A stretch of DNA of 64,000 bases from Pontibacter amylolyticus (GCF_014638845.1 NZ_BMFP01000003.1:372001-436000); one strand, 5' to 3'. Shown: positions 33,926 to 44,669, counted from the stretch's first letter. Notes: generated by a model from the letters alone, not told the origin. Numbers and translations: made by a program.

Positions 33926-36642
33926 ACGACAAACCCTACGAAGTACCTACAGGCAAAAACCTGTTGGAAGCCTGCCTCACCCTCGGCAAGGACCTTCCCT
34001 ACTTTTGCTGGCACCCGGCCATGGGCTCCATCGGTGCCTGCAGGCAGTGCGCCGTGAAGGTATACAAGGACGAAAATGACACCAAGGGCAAGCTCTTTAT
34101 GTCGTGTATGGAACAGGTGCGCGACGGCATGCGCATTTCCATTGCCGACATGGAAGCGAAGGAATTCCGTGCACACATCATCGGCTGGCTGATGACTAAC
34201 CACCCGCACGACTGCGCCGTTTGCGACGAAGGAGGCTCCTGTCACCTGCAGGACATGACCGTGATGACAGGCCACAACTACCGCGCCTATCGTTTCGACA
34301 AGCGCACCTATGTCAACCAGTACCTCGGCCCGTTCATCAACCACGAAATGAACCGCTGCATACAGTGCTACCGCTGTGTGCGCTACTATAAAGACTATGC
34401 AGGCGGCAAGGACCTCGATGTGTTCGCCGCCCACAACCACCTGTATTTTGGTCGCCACGAAGACGGCGTATTGGAGAGCGAGTTTAGCGGCAATCTGGTG
34501 GAAGTCTGCCCGACCGGCGTGTTCACCGACAAGACCCTGAAACAACACTATACCCGCAAATGGGACCTGACGATGGCGCCATCGGTGTGCCACCACTGCA
34601 GCCTTGGTTGCAACATTTCGGCAGGCGAACGCTACGGCACCTTACGCAACATCACCAACCGATATAACGGCGAAGTGAACGGCTACTTCCTTTGCGACCG
34701 CGGCCGCTTCGGCTACGAGCATGTGAACCATGTCGGCCGCATCCGCAAACCGCTGGTGCGGGCGAAACTCCCCGAAGCCACTGATAAATTGACTGCCCTG
34801 CAGGCAGCCGCAGCGGCATTCCGGACCGGCAGTGTGATTGGGATTGGCTCTCCACGGGCTTCGCTGGAATCGAATTTTATGTTGAAGACACTAGTGGGCG
34901 ACGACAACTTCCATCACGGTGTTTCTGACACCGAGCATGACTTGGTATGTTTGGCACTGAAGATTCTGAAAGAAGGTGCCGCCCGAACCCCATCGCTGCG
35001 GGAAGTGGAGCAAGCCGACGCCGTGTTCATTTTGGGTGAAGATTTAACCAACACCGCTCCCATGCTGGCGCTGGCTGTGCGGCAATCGGTGCGCAAACAG
35101 CCTTCGCTGGAGCACATTTCCAAAGCCAACATACCGGTGTGGCAGGATGCCGCCGTACGCGAACTCATGCAGGACGAAATGGGCCCGCTCTTCATCGCCA
35201 CCATCCACAACACTAAACTCGACGAAATCGCCACCCATACCTACAACGATTCCCCGGACGCTATTGCGCGACTGGGTTTCGCGGTGGCCAATTTTATCCA
35301 TGCTGATTTCCCGGAAGTGACTGGGCTGAACGAAAACGAAATCCAGTTGGCACGACAGATTGCCGATGCCCTGATGGCGGCGAAAAAACCGTTGGTGATT
35401 TCCGGCACGCACTGCGGCAGCGAACGGGTACTCATGGCCACGGCCAACATTACCAATGCGCTGGTAGCGAAAGAAAAAGAAGCGGGCATTGTGCTCACCT
35501 TGCCTGAGTGTAACAGCATGGGCTTCGCCATGCTGGGCGGTCACAGACTGGAGTCGGCATTCGAGGCGATACTTAACGACTATGCCGATACAGTCATCAT
35601 CCTGGAAAACGACCTTTACCGACGGGCCAACGCAGGTATGGTGACCAATTTCCTGAAGACATGCAAGAACGTGATCGTGCTGGACCACCTGCACAATGCC
35701 ACTACCGAAGAAGCCAGCATCTTACTGGCATCGGGCACCTTCGCCGAGTCAGACGGAACGCTGATCAACAACGAAGGCCGGGCACAGCGCTTCTTTCAGG
35801 TATACCCGACGGGTGATGACCTGCAGGAAAGCTGGCGCTGGCTGGGCGAGTTGGGCACCATTCTCGCACACGACCGCATCAGTCACTGGCACGGCTTCGA
35901 CGACGTGCTGCAGGCCATGGTGAAAGAAATGCCGGAGTTTAAAGGGGTTGACGCTGTGGCGCCGGGCACCGACTTCCGCATTGCCGGTCAGAAAATACCG
36001 CGGGCACCGCACCGTTTCAGCGGCCGCACCGCCATGCTAGCCAACATCAACGTGAACGAACCCAAACCGCCGGTGGACCCCGACGCGCCGCTTTCCTATA
36101 CCATGGAAGGCTACCGCGGACAACCGCCTTCGTCCATCATTCCATTCTTCTGGGCACCGGGCTGGAACTCCGTACAAGCTACCAACAAGTACCAGCAGGA
36201 AGTAGGCGGACACCTCAAAGGCGGAGACCCGGGTTTGCGCTTAATCAAACCGGACACCAGCCATACCACACCCTATACCCAGACGGTTCCGCAAAAATTC
36301 CAGCCGCTGGAAGGCCATCTGTACATGCTGCCGCTCCACCACATTTTCGGTTCCGAAGAACTCAGCATGTACTCCCCGCCGATTGTGGAGCGGGCGCCGG
36401 AGCCTTATGTCTTGCTCAACGAAGCAGACGCCATCCAGATGAAACTACAGGTGGGCCAAAGTTTGAGCTTCACCATCGAAGGGCAGGTATACCAACTGCC
36501 TGTGAAAATAAGTACGCTTATACGCAGCGGCACGGCGGGCATGCCTGCCGGATTGCCGGGTATACCTTATGCCGAATTGCCTGCCTGGGCCACACTTAAC
36601 CGAGAACTCAAATGGAAACAGCAACCCCAAACTACTTACTGA
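33907..36642 (+). CDS. nuoG: NADH-quinone oxidoreductase subunit G
   Basis: A 911-residue iron-sulfur subunit of enteric size (E. coli NuoG is about 908). The N-terminal ferredoxin part has [21 protein letters not shown]-x3-C-x2-C-x5-C ligands are in [17 protein letters not shown]. The later sets are [12 protein letters not shown] and [10 protein letters not shown], the last being the extra N7-type cluster site found in E. coli and Thermus. The molybdopterin-oxidoreductase-like body follows ([32 protein letters not shown]). Long blocks agree with my memory of E. coli NuoG nearly word for word. It overlaps nuoF by 19 bp and nuoH by 31 bp. Confidence 0.96.
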   Translation: MATIYIDDKPYEVPTGKNLLEACLTLGKDLPYFCWHPAMGSIGACRQCAVKVYKDENDTKGKLFMSCMEQVRDGMRISIADMEAKEFRAHIIGWLMTNHPHDCAVCDEGGSCHLQDMTVMTGHNYRAYRFDKRTYVNQYLGPFINHEMNRCIQCYRCVRYYKDYAGGKDLDVFAAHNHLYFGRHEDGVLESEFSGNLVEVCPTGVFTDKTLKQHYTRKWDLTMAPSVCHHCSLGCNISAGERYGTLRNITNRYNGEVNGYFLCDRGRFGYEHVNHVGRIRKPLVRAKLPEATDKLTALQAAAAAFRTGSVIGIGSPRASLESNFMLKTLVGDDNFHHGVSDTEHDLVCLALKILKEGAARTPSLREVEQADAVFILGEDLTNTAPMLALAVRQSVRKQPSLEHISKANIPVWQDAAVRELMQDEMGPLFIATIHNTKLDEIATHTYNDSPDAIARLGFAVANFIHADFPEVTGLNENEIQLARQIADALMAAKKPLVISGTHCGSERVLMATANITNALVAKEKEAGIVLTLPECNSMGFAMLGGHRLESAFEAILNDYADTVIILENDLYRRANAGMVTNFLKTCKNVIVLDHLHNATTEEASILLASGTFAESDGTLINNEGRAQRFFQVYPTGDDLQESWRWLGELGTILAHDRISHWHGFDDVLQAMVKEMPEFKGVDAVAPGTDFRIAGQKIPRAPHRFSGRTAMLANINVNEPKPPVDPDAPLSYTMEGYRGQPPSSIIPFFWAPGWNSVQATNKYQQEVGGHLKGGDPGLRLIKPDTSHTTPYTQTVPQKFQPLEGHLYMLPLHHIFGSEELSMYSPPIVERAPEPYVLLNEADAIQMKLQVGQSLSFTIEGQVYQLPVKISTLIRSGTAGMPAGLPGIPYAELPAWATLNRELKWKQQPQTTY

Positions 36643-37589
36643 TTATCGGCGGCGTGCTCTTCGTCATGCTGAACGTGGCGGCCCTGCTCATCTGGGTCGA
36701 GCGACGCGGGCTGGCTCTGTTGCAGGACCGCTATGGACCCAACCGAGCAGGGCCCTTCGGCTTGCTGATTGTGGCCGCCGACTCCATCAAGTTGTTCTTC
36801 AAACAGGACTGGATTCCGCCTTTCGCCGACAAACCCGTGTTCATACTAGCCCCGGCCATCGTGGTCGTCACAGTGCTGATGTCCTTCGTCGTGATTCCCT
36901 TCGCGCCGGGCATTGTCGTGGCAGACCTGAATGTCGGTTTGCTCTTCTTTCTGGCGATGTCTTCGATGGGAGCTTACAGCATTATTCTGGGTGGCTGGGC
37001 CTCCAACAACAAGTACAGTTTGCTGGGTGCCATGCGTGGCGCGGCGCAGATGATATCCTACGAAGTGTTCATGGGCCTGTCGCTGATGGGCGTGGTGCTG
37101 ATGGCGGGCTCGTTCAATCTCAGCACCATTGTGGAAGCGCAACGCGGCATGTGGTTCGTGGTGCCACAGATCATAGGCTTCGTCATCTTTTTCATCGCAG
37201 GTATAGCCGAAACCCACCGCCTGCCCTTCGACATTCCGGAGGCGGAAAGTGAGTTGATCGCCGGTTTTCACTCCGAGTACTCCGGCATGAAATTCGGCAT
37301 GTTCTTCATCGGCGAATATATGGGCATTACCCTGATTTCGTGTATGATGGTGGTCCTGTTTTTCGGCGGCTGGCTCGGACCGGATTTCCTGCCGCCTATC
37401 GTGTGGTTTATCCTAAAGACAGCTTTCTTCCTTGGCATTTTCATCCTTTTGCGCGCCTCCATGCCGCGCCCTAGGTATGACCAACTGATGGAGTACGGCT
37501 GGAAGTATTTGCTGCCTCTGACGCTGCTGAATCTGGTGGTGACGGCGGGGGTGTTGCTGTGGTTGAATGATGGGTTTGAGGGAGTTTAG
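36612..37589 (+). CDS. nuoH: NADH-quinone oxidoreductase subunit H
   Basis: A 325-residue membrane subunit that forms part of the quinone channel and links the two arms. It shows about eight transmembrane helices. Signatures are [25 protein letters not shown] and [37 protein letters not shown]. The C-terminal WLNDGFEGV precedes a GAGTTTAGGAGT-type repeat. After the stop, a 425-bp insertion separates it from nuoI. Confidence 0.96.
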   Translation: METATPNYLLIIGGVLFVMLNVAALLIWVERRGLALLQDRYGPNRAGPFGLLIVAADSIKLFFKQDWIPPFADKPVFILAPAIVVVTVLMSFVVIPFAPGIVVADLNVGLLFFLAMSSMGAYSIILGGWASNNKYSLLGAMRGAAQMISYEVFMGLSLMGVVLMAGSFNLSTIVEAQRGMWFVVPQIIGFVIFFIAGIAETHRLPFDIPEAESELIAGFHSEYSGMKFGMFFIGEYMGITLISCMMVVLFFGGWLGPDFLPPIVWFILKTAFFLGIFILLRASMPRPRYDQLMEYGWKYLLPLTLLNLVVTAGVLLWLNDGFEGV

Positions 37590-38014
37590 GAGTTGGGGAG
37601 TTTAGGAGTTAAAAAGTTGAAAAATGGATAACACGAGACTATCCCCTTGAGGGGACCATAAGGGTATAAAGCCAGTTGGGAAGTCTTTCACTAAGAGCTT
37701 ACATCTCACGCCCTCGCTCACCTCTGGCGAGTGTGAGCTATCCAGTGGCGTCCCGCCACTTGTGCCGACAAGTACAAACTGAAGCGGCCAGAGCCCGTCC
37801 AATAGCACACATTCGCGGGACGCGAGCGAGAGCAAATACTAGAGAAAAAGTCCCTCTTGGGGGTTAGGGACCCTCGACAATGAAGGGGGCGGGGGATGAT
37901 AATCGTGCATGATGATCACCCTTTTAATCCCCTCAAGGGGATAGTTGTGGAGATTACATCGACTAAACCTTCAAGGTGAAAGTTGAAATAAAACGATAAA
38001 CGAAAGGAGGACTT
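37590..38014. repeat. Gap between nuoH and nuoI with a 306-bp inverted-repeat-bounded segment
   Basis: The gap has no gene. It begins with GAGTTTAGGAGT-type repeats (37578-37616). A 17-bp perfect inverted repeat (CTATCCCCTTGAGGGGA) lies at 37639-37655 and 37928-37944 and encloses about 270 bp that include the dyad-rich stretch GTGGCGTCCCGCCAC. No coding frame in between looks real. I see no clear target-site duplication, so it may be a MITE-like element or two independent copies of a common CCCCTTGAGGGG repeat. A strong AAGGAGG lies 7 bp before nuoI. Confidence 0.6.
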
Positions 38015-38530
38015 ATGTTTAGTTTATTGCGCAGTATGTGGCTCACGTTTCTGCATGCGTTTCACAAGCGGGAAACCATCCAGTATCCGGAGCAAAAGGC
38101 CATTCTCCCGACCCGCTGGCGGGGCCGCATTGTGCTGTCGCGCGACCCGGACGGGGGCGAACGCTGCGTGGCCTGCAATCTCTGCGCCGCCGCCTGCCCC
38201 GTGGACTGCATTGCCTTGCAGGCCACCGAAGACCCGACCGGGCGCCGCTATCCTGAGTTTTTCCGCATTAACTTTTCGCGCTGCATTTTCTGCGGCTTCT
38301 GTGAAGACGCCTGCCCGACTTACGCCATCCAGCTCGTCCCTGATTTTGAGATGGGCGAGTACAACCGCCAGAACCTCGTCTACGAGAAAGAAGACCTTCT
38401 TATCAACGGACAAGGCAAGTACCATGGCTATAACTACTACAAGGTAGCGGGCCTAGCTATCGGCGGAAAAGGCAAGGGCGAAGCCGAGAACGAATCCCCT
38501 CCTGTTGACATCAAAAGTTTACTCCCATAG
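38015..38530 (+). CDS. nuoI: NADH-quinone oxidoreductase subunit I
   Basis: A 171-residue ferredoxin-like subunit with 4Fe-4S clusters N6a and N6b. The two binding motifs are [17 protein letters not shown] and [17 protein letters not shown]. The tail [17 protein letters not shown] is almost the enteric version. An AAGGAGG site lies 7 bp upstream. It follows a 425-bp gap, so the second half of the operon could have its own promoter or depend on read-through. Confidence 0.96.
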   Translation: MFSLLRSMWLTFLHAFHKRETIQYPEQKAILPTRWRGRIVLSRDPDGGERCVACNLCAAACPVDCIALQATEDPTGRRYPEFFRINFSRCIFCGFCEDACPTYAIQLVPDFEMGEYNRQNLVYEKEDLLINGQGKYHGYNYYKVAGLAIGGKGKGEAENESPPVDIKSLLP

Positions 38531-38533
38531 CCT

Positions 38534-39091
38534 ATGGAACTGACATTTTATATAGCCGCAGCCGTTGCCGTGCTGGCCACCATCATGGTCATCACGCGCT
38601 ACAATATGATTCATGCCCTGCTCTACCTCGTGGTGTCTTTTCTGGCCGTCGCCGTGGTGTTTCTAACCATGGGAGCCCCCTTTATGGCCGCCTTGGAAGT
38701 CATCGTGTACGCCGGGGCCATTGTGGTGCTCATCATTTTCGTGATTATGATGCTCAGCCTCACCCGCGAAGATGTGGAACAGGAAAAAGCGTGGCTCCAG
38801 CCCAAACTCTGGATGGGTCCTGCCCTCCTCTCCTTTGTGTTGCTGGCTGAACTGGTATACCTGTTGGTCATCGCTGAAATGCCAGCTGCTCCTGCTGCCG
38901 GTAGCTATGTCGATGCGAAGGCTGTTGGGCTGGCACTGTACGGGCCGTACGTGCTGAGCGTGCAGCTATCCGGTATCCTGCTGATGGCAGGTATCGTCGG
39001 GGCATACCATTTGGGCCGCCAGAAGAAGAAAGTCATTCACCGCTTCCTGCAGGAAAAGGAACCACAAAAAGAAAGGAGCGCAGCGATATGA
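38534..39091 (+). CDS. nuoJ: NADH-quinone oxidoreductase subunit J
   Basis: A 185-residue membrane subunit with five transmembrane helices. The core signature is [24 protein letters not shown], including the pi-bulge-bearing helix 3. It ends with a basic/acidic cytoplasmic tail. The stop overlaps the nuoK start (ATGA), so the two are coupled. Confidence 0.95.
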   Translation: MELTFYIAAAVAVLATIMVITRYNMIHALLYLVVSFLAVAVVFLTMGAPFMAALEVIVYAGAIVVLIIFVIMMLSLTREDVEQEKAWLQPKLWMGPALLSFVLLAELVYLLVIAEMPAAPAAGSYVDAKAVGLALYGPYVLSVQLSGILLMAGIVGAYHLGRQKKKVIHRFLQEKEPQKERSAAI

Positions 39092-39396
39092 GTGCTATAC
39101 CGATGGAAACAGGTTTGTTGCTGGCGGGCGTGCTCTTTATGCTCGGACTCATCAGTGTGATGATTCGCCGCAACATCATATTTATGCTCATTTCGGTGGA
39201 GATTATGCTCAATGCCGCTGGACTGGCCTTTATCGTGGCGGGAAGTCACTGGGCGCAGCCCGACGGACAGATCATGTTCATCTTCATCCTCACGATGGCC
39301 GCCGCTGAAGTGTCGGTTGGTCTGGCCCTGATATTACAGATTCATCACCAGCTGAAGACGCTCAACAGCGACGCGGCTAACTTTATGAAAGGATAA
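39088..39396 (+). CDS. nuoK: NADH-quinone oxidoreductase subunit K
   Basis: A 102-residue subunit with three helices, homologous to Mrp antiporter subunit C. Helix 2 carries Glu in [16 protein letters not shown], and helix 3 carries Glu in [14 protein letters not shown], the proton-path residues. An AAGGAG site precedes it inside nuoJ. It is 4 bp from nuoL. Confidence 0.95.
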   Translation: MSAIPMETGLLLAGVLFMLGLISVMIRRNIIFMLISVEIMLNAAGLAFIVAGSHWAQPDGQIMFIFILTMAAAEVSVGLALILQIHHQLKTLNSDAANFMKG

Positions 39397-39400
39397 TGCT

Positions 39401-41287
39401 ATGGGAGAATTACTCTGGTTAATCCCCGCCCTGCCTTTTGCCGGCGCCCTACTGCTAGTGCTGTTCGGCAACCGCATTTCGCGAGCGCTAGTCTCGGCCA
39501 TTGGGGTCGGGAGTGTGGGTATTTCGGCGGCCGTTACGCTGGTATTAGGTATAGAATACCTCACCTCGCGCCCTGCCTTTATCCGGCAGGAAGTATGGCA
39601 GTGGTTTGATGTGGCGGGCTTCAGTCCGGCCATCGCTTTCCACCTCGACGCCCTCTCGATAGTCTTTATCTTTGTCATTACCTTTGTCGGATTTCTGATT
39701 CACATTTACTCCACCGAGTACATGGCCGAAGACAAAGATTATGCCCGCTTCTTCGCCTGCATGAACCTCTTTGTGGGCTCCATGCTGGTGCTCGTGATGG
39801 CCGATAACTTGCTGTTGCTATACCTTGGTTGGGAAGGCGTGGGCCTCTGCTCCTACCTGCTCATCGGTTTCTGGTACAAGGAACCGGCCAACGGCTACGC
39901 AGCCCGAAAGGCCTTCATCATCACTCGTGTCGGTGATACGGCCATGGCCATCGGACTCTTCATGCTCTTCCAGACTTTTGGTACGTTGCACATCCAAAGC
40001 ATTTCCATGGAAGCGGCGCAGGTATGGACCATAGGCAATGAAACGGCGGTCATCATCGCTTTCCTGCTGTTAGGCGGTGCAGTTGGTAAGTCCGGACAGT
40101 TGCCACTGCAGACATGGCTGCCGGACGCGATGGCGGGCCCGACGCCGGTGAGTGCGCTCATACACGCGGCGACCATGGTGACGGCTGGCGTATACCTGAT
40201 TGCCCGTATGCACGTGGTGTTCGAATTGGCTCCTGCCGCCATGATGGCTGTGGCCGTAATTGGCGCTATCACCTTGCTGATTGCAGGCTTTGCGGCACTC
40301 ACGCAATACGACATCAAACGAGTACTCGCCTACTCCACCATCAGTCAGGTGGGCTATATGTTCCTGGCTTTGGGTGTAGGCGCCTGGTCGGCGGGCGTGT
40401 TTCACTTCATGATTCATGGCTTCTTCAAGGCGCTGCTTTTCCTTTGTGCCGGGGCGATTATCCTGGCATTGCACCATGAACAGGACATGAGGAAAATGGG
40501 TGGCCTCAGTAAGAAACTGCCCGTCGTATTCTATACCTTCCTGATAGGCGCTGCCTCGCTGGCGGCCTTCCCGCTTGTGTCGGCGGGCTTCTACAGCAAG
40601 GACCAGATTCTGTGGCTGCAGCTGGCTGGTGAGAATGGCAATATCTGGTTATACCTTGCCGGTTTGCTGGGCGCGTTCATCACCTCCATCTATACCTTCC
40701 GGATGGTCTTTCTCACCTTTTATGGCGAAGAGAAAACACATGTCGGACACAAACCAACCATGGCGATTACCGTGCCGCTGATTATACTGGCCGTGCTGTC
40801 TTTTGCAGGTGGCTTCATCGAGCTACCACACAATTTCGGCCACGTCGTGCTGTTCTCCGACTTCCTCGCTCCTATACTTCCAGCTGTGAGCGTGGTGCCG
40901 GATTTCACGCAGTATGAATGGATGTTGCAGTTGCTGGCGGCGGTGATTTCACTGGGTGGTATTTTCATTGCCTACCTTTTCTACTACAAAAAACCGGAGC
41001 TCATCGAGAGCATTCACCGCTCCGAATTAGCCATGGCGATTCACCGCTTCTGGCACTCGGGCTGGGGCTTCGACCAACTATATGACACGCTGTTTGTGCG
41101 GCCTTATGTATACTTGTCGCGGGTGAATAAAAGTGACTTCATTGACTCCATCTATACCTTCATCGCCAATAGTACTCAAGGTGTGCACCAGCTCTTTTCC
41201 ACTACCCAAACCGGTGTGATGCGCAATTACGTGGCAGGCATTGTCGTCGGGGCGATCATGATTATAACCATAAGTCTACTGCTATGA
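39401..41287 (+). CDS. nuoL: NADH-quinone oxidoreductase subunit L
   Basis: A 628-residue antiporter-like proton-pumping subunit with about 16 helices, including the long lateral helix. Signatures are LGWEGVGLCSYLLIGFW, SGQLPLQTWLPDAMAGPTPVSALIHAATMVTAGVYL (split motif) and YSTISQVGYMFLALGVG. It is slightly longer than the 613 residues of E. coli. It overlaps nuoM by 4 bp. Confidence 0.96.
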   Translation: MGELLWLIPALPFAGALLLVLFGNRISRALVSAIGVGSVGISAAVTLVLGIEYLTSRPAFIRQEVWQWFDVAGFSPAIAFHLDALSIVFIFVITFVGFLIHIYSTEYMAEDKDYARFFACMNLFVGSMLVLVMADNLLLLYLGWEGVGLCSYLLIGFWYKEPANGYAARKAFIITRVGDTAMAIGLFMLFQTFGTLHIQSISMEAAQVWTIGNETAVIIAFLLLGGAVGKSGQLPLQTWLPDAMAGPTPVSALIHAATMVTAGVYLIARMHVVFELAPAAMMAVAVIGAITLLIAGFAALTQYDIKRVLAYSTISQVGYMFLALGVGAWSAGVFHFMIHGFFKALLFLCAGAIILALHHEQDMRKMGGLSKKLPVVFYTFLIGAASLAAFPLVSAGFYSKDQILWLQLAGENGNIWLYLAGLLGAFITSIYTFRMVFLTFYGEEKTHVGHKPTMAITVPLIILAVLSFAGGFIELPHNFGHVVLFSDFLAPILPAVSVVPDFTQYEWMLQLLAAVISLGGIFIAYLFYYKKPELIESIHRSELAMAIHRFWHSGWGFDQLYDTLFVRPYVYLSRVNKSDFIDSIYTFIANSTQGVHQLFSTTQTGVMRNYVAGIVVGAIMIITISLLL

Positions 41288-42906
41288 TACTGGTCTGGCT
41301 GATTGTGATACTGATGGCCGGCGGCGTGCTGGCCTGGATTTCCGGGAAGGTGAACCGCGCCCTATCCCGCTGGATAGCGCTGGCCTCGGTACTGGCTGTT
41401 TTCGGGATGACGCTCTACCTGTGGCTGAGCAACCCTATACCTGCGCCAGGTTCGGCCTGGCTGATACAATTCAACCAGCCCTGGATTCCGCAATGGGGCA
41501 TTAGCATCAGCCTGGCGCTCGACGGATTGAGTCTTATCCTGCTGCTGCTCACCTTTTTCCTGGGGCTGCTGTCGGTGCTCATTTCCTGGCGGGAGATCCA
41601 GAGCAAGGTCGCTTTCTTCCACTTCAATCTGCTGTGGGTGCTGGCAGGTATAACCGGCGTGTTCCTCACCATGGACCTCTTCCTATTCTACTTTTTCTGG
41701 GAGGTGATGCTCATTCCGATGTACTTCCTCATCGGCATCTGGGGACACGAGAACCGTCGCTATGCCGCTTTCAAATTCTTTCTCTTCACACAGGCCTCTG
41801 GTCTGCTCATGCTGCTGGCTATCCTCGGACTTTACTTCATTCACGGGAACCAGACGGGCCTCTATACCTTCAGTTATTTTGAGCTGCTCAACACCACGCT
41901 GGCACCGGAAGCGGCACGCCTGCTGATGTTCGGTTTCCTGGCTGCTTTCCTGGTGAAGCTCCCCGTCGTGCCCTTCCACTCCTGGCTGCCCGATGCGCAC
42001 TCACAGGCGCCCACGGCGGGCAGCGTGATTCTGGCGGGTCTGCTGCTCAAGACCGGGGCTTACGGACTGCTACGTTTTGTGCTGCCGCTCTTTCCTACGG
42101 CTACCGTGGAGTTTGCCCCCTGGGCCATGCTGCTGGGCGTGGTCGGTATTCTCTACGGAGCGATGCTGGCCTTTTCGCAAACCGACCTCAAACGGCTGGT
42201 GGCCTATACCAGCGTGAGCCACATGGGCTTTGTGATACTGGGCGTGTTCTCCTTCAACGAATGGGCACTGCAGGGCGTGGTCATGCAGATGATTACGCAC
42301 GGTTTGAGCACAGGCGCTCTTTTTATCATTGCCGGCTTCCTCTATGAGCGACTCCATACCCGCGACATCCGGCAGATGGGTGGCTTCTGGTCCACGGCTC
42401 CCAAGATGGGCATCATCGCGCTCGTCTTTGTCATGGCCTCGCTCGGCCTGCCCGGCCTCGGAAACTTCATCGCGGAGTTCCTGACCCTGGTCGGCTCGTG
42501 GCAAGCCAACAACTGGCTGACGGTTTTCGCGACCATCGGCATCGTGCTGGCCACTATCTACTCGCTGCGCATCATGCAGAAGATCTTCCTGGAGGAGTAT
42601 AAGCTAAAACAAACCCTACCCGACCTGAACGCCCGCGAAATGCTTATTGCAATACCGATGGTGGTGCTGATTTTCTGGCTGGGCCTCTACCCGCAGCCTT
42701 TTCTTGACACGACCCGACCCAGCGTACAGGAGCAACTGCAGGCCTATACCGGATCGGATAAAGAAAGAGAACCCATTGCACGCGCTGAAGAAAGTACAGA
42801 GGAGCTTAGCTCGGAAAAAGCTGAAGACGCGAAACCAGCTTCAACTCTTCAAATTTCCAAATCTCCAAATCCTCTCATCTCCAAATCTTCAAATCTAAAA
42901 CCATGA
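41284..42906 (+). CDS. nuoM: NADH-quinone oxidoreductase subunit M with low-complexity tail
   Basis: A 540-residue antiporter-like proton pump. Family blocks are FYFFWEVMLIPMYFLIGIWG (helix 5 Glu), LPVVPFHSWLPDAHSQAP and VAYTSVSHMGFVILGVF. The E. coli protein has about 509 residues; here about 45 extra residues follow FLDTTRPSVQEQL. This tail is acidic, then turns into Ser/Asn/Pro/Lys repeats (ISKSPNPLISKSSNLKP), which are encoded by a TCTCCAAATC-type DNA repeat. The tail looks like an intergenic repeat that has been read into the gene, probably harmless. It overlaps nuoN by 4 bp. Confidence 0.95.
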   Translation: MILVWLIVILMAGGVLAWISGKVNRALSRWIALASVLAVFGMTLYLWLSNPIPAPGSAWLIQFNQPWIPQWGISISLALDGLSLILLLLTFFLGLLSVLISWREIQSKVAFFHFNLLWVLAGITGVFLTMDLFLFYFFWEVMLIPMYFLIGIWGHENRRYAAFKFFLFTQASGLLMLLAILGLYFIHGNQTGLYTFSYFELLNTTLAPEAARLLMFGFLAAFLVKLPVVPFHSWLPDAHSQAPTAGSVILAGLLLKTGAYGLLRFVLPLFPTATVEFAPWAMLLGVVGILYGAMLAFSQTDLKRLVAYTSVSHMGFVILGVFSFNEWALQGVVMQMITHGLSTGALFIIAGFLYERLHTRDIRQMGGFWSTAPKMGIIALVFVMASLGLPGLGNFIAEFLTLVGSWQANNWLTVFATIGIVLATIYSLRIMQKIFLEEYKLKQTLPDLNAREMLIAIPMVVLIFWLGLYPQPFLDTTRPSVQEQLQAYTGSDKEREPIARAEESTEELSSEKAEDAKPASTLQISKSPNPLISKSSNLKP

Positions 42907-44357
42907 CGCTGACTGATTTCCAACACCTCATGCCATTGCTCATCCTCACCTTTGCGGTGCTGGTGTCCATGCTGGTGATTGCCGTGGGGCGCAACCACAA
43001 GATCATGTACGTGATCACGGCCCTCTCTTTCTTAGCGGCTTTTGTCTCGCTTTTTGAGTTGCGCGATGTGGGGCGCTATACCATCGGGCCGCTGCTGGTG
43101 ATGGACGGATTCGGTGTCTTTTACATCGGCATGATGTTGCTCACAGCCCTGCTCATCAGCATGCTCTCCTACGCGTATTTCGAGCAACGGGAAGAGCGCA
43201 AGGAGGAGTATTACATTCTGCTCCTGCTGGCGACCATCGGGGCCTGCGTGCTCGTCATCAGTACCCATTTTGCTTCGCTTTTCTTAGGTTTGGAAATCCT
43301 CAGCGTTTCGCTTTATGGCCTTATTGCCTACCTGCGCACCCGCGAGCGTTCCGACGAGGCAGGCATCAAATACCTGATCCTGGCAGCTTTCTCCTCGGCT
43401 TTTTTGCTCTTTGGGATGGCGCTCGTCTATGCCAGTACCGGCACGATGGAGTTTGCAGGTATCGCCACGGCTATTGCGAGCTTCACGGAACTGCCGCTGC
43501 TCCTACTCACCGGCTTCGGGATGATGATCGTGGGGATTGGTTTCAAGCTGAGCGTCGTGCCCTTCCATATGTGGGCGCCGGATGTGTATGAAGGCGCACC
43601 GGCTCCGGTCACGGCTTTTATTGCCTCTGTTTCCAAAGGCGGCGTGCTGGGCGTGCTCATTCGATTTTTCATGGAAGTCGATGGTTTCCGTTACCCGACC
43701 CTTGTACTGATCTTTACCATCGTAGCCATTGCCTCCATGCTGGCGGGCAACCTGCTGGCCTTGCTGCAGCGCAACGTCAAGCGCATTCTCGCTTACTCTT
43801 CCATCGCGCACCTGGGCTACCTGCTGGTGGCCTTCCTGGCGGGCAACCAGATGGGCGTGGAAGCGGTGACCTTTTACCTGGTGGCCTACTTCATCACCAC
43901 CGTGGGTGCCTTCGGGGTAGTCGCCATGCTCTCGGACACAGAGCGCGACGCGGAGCAACTCGAAGACTACCGCGCCCTGTTCTGGCGGCGTCCCTGGACG
44001 GCGGCGGTCTTCACGGCCATGCTGCTTTCGCTGGCAGGTATACCGCTCACGGCGGGCTTCGTCGGCAAGTTCTACATCCTGGCGGCGGGGGTGAACACGC
44101 AGCTCTGGCTGCTGGTGGTGATGCTGGCACTGAATAGTGTCATCGGTCTGTTCTACTACATCCGCATTGTGGCCGTCATGTTCCAGCAACAGGAGGCAGA
44201 AACTGCCATCCAGCCGCGCAGCAGGCTGCGCCCTTCCATTTACCTGGCCAGTGTAGGCACACTCACCGTGCTGGCCCTGCTGCTGGTTTACATTGGCGTA
44301 TACCCGTCCGGCTTATTGCAGATCATCCAAGGCTTAATTGCAACGGCTGCGCCCTAG
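42903..44357 (+). CDS. nuoN: NADH-quinone oxidoreductase subunit N
   Basis: A 484-residue antiporter-like proton pump ending the nuo series. Signatures are LFLGLEILSVSLYGLIAYLR, KLSVVPFHMWAPDVYEGAPAPVTAFIASVSKGGV and LAYSSIAHLGYLLVAF. The length equals the enteric protein (about 485). A terminator follows within 25 bp, so the operon ends here. Confidence 0.96.
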   Translation: MTLTDFQHLMPLLILTFAVLVSMLVIAVGRNHKIMYVITALSFLAAFVSLFELRDVGRYTIGPLLVMDGFGVFYIGMMLLTALLISMLSYAYFEQREERKEEYYILLLLATIGACVLVISTHFASLFLGLEILSVSLYGLIAYLRTRERSDEAGIKYLILAAFSSAFLLFGMALVYASTGTMEFAGIATAIASFTELPLLLLTGFGMMIVGIGFKLSVVPFHMWAPDVYEGAPAPVTAFIASVSKGGVLGVLIRFFMEVDGFRYPTLVLIFTIVAIASMLAGNLLALLQRNVKRILAYSSIAHLGYLLVAFLAGNQMGVEAVTFYLVAYFITTVGAFGVVAMLSDTERDAEQLEDYRALFWRRPWTAAVFTAMLLSLAGIPLTAGFVGKFYILAAGVNTQLWLLVVMLALNSVIGLFYYIRIVAVMFQQQEAETAIQPRSRLRPSIYLASVGTLTVLALLLVYIGVYPSGLLQIIQGLIATAAP

Positions 44358-44669
44358 TTATTCATTCAAACATCTTCAGGAAAAGCCCTTCAATCGGAGG
44401 GCTTTTTGCTTTTGAGCCAACGAGCCAAACGCTTGTTTTGGCCACTCCCTCAAAAGAGGAACTTGTCCAGATCCTTCATCGTGCTTTAGCAACAATTCAG
44501 ACGATCGCCTCATAAGTCACAGCAATACAAATACTCAGTATAATCAAATTTTATATTATCTTATTTATAATTAATATCGTATTCAAAAGAACACCAAATT
44601 CTCTTTACTTACCACCAGCCCTACCCGCAGAAGTTCACGAAGCGCAAAAAAGGGGAGTTACTTCACAAC
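44358..44669 (+). other. Gap after the nuo operon, with terminator at its start
   Basis: This 312-bp gap begins with the nuo terminator and otherwise holds A/T-rich sequence (about 44510-44600) that is probably the promoter region for the following acetyltransferase gene. I see no gene in it and no iterated motif. Confidence 0.5.
44381..44407 (+). terminator. Intrinsic terminator after nuoN
   Basis: Stem AAAAGCCCT / AGGGCTTTT around an 8-nt loop, with a T tract on the right (GGGCTTTTTGCTTTT). It lies 24 bp after the nuoN stop. Confidence 0.88.
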
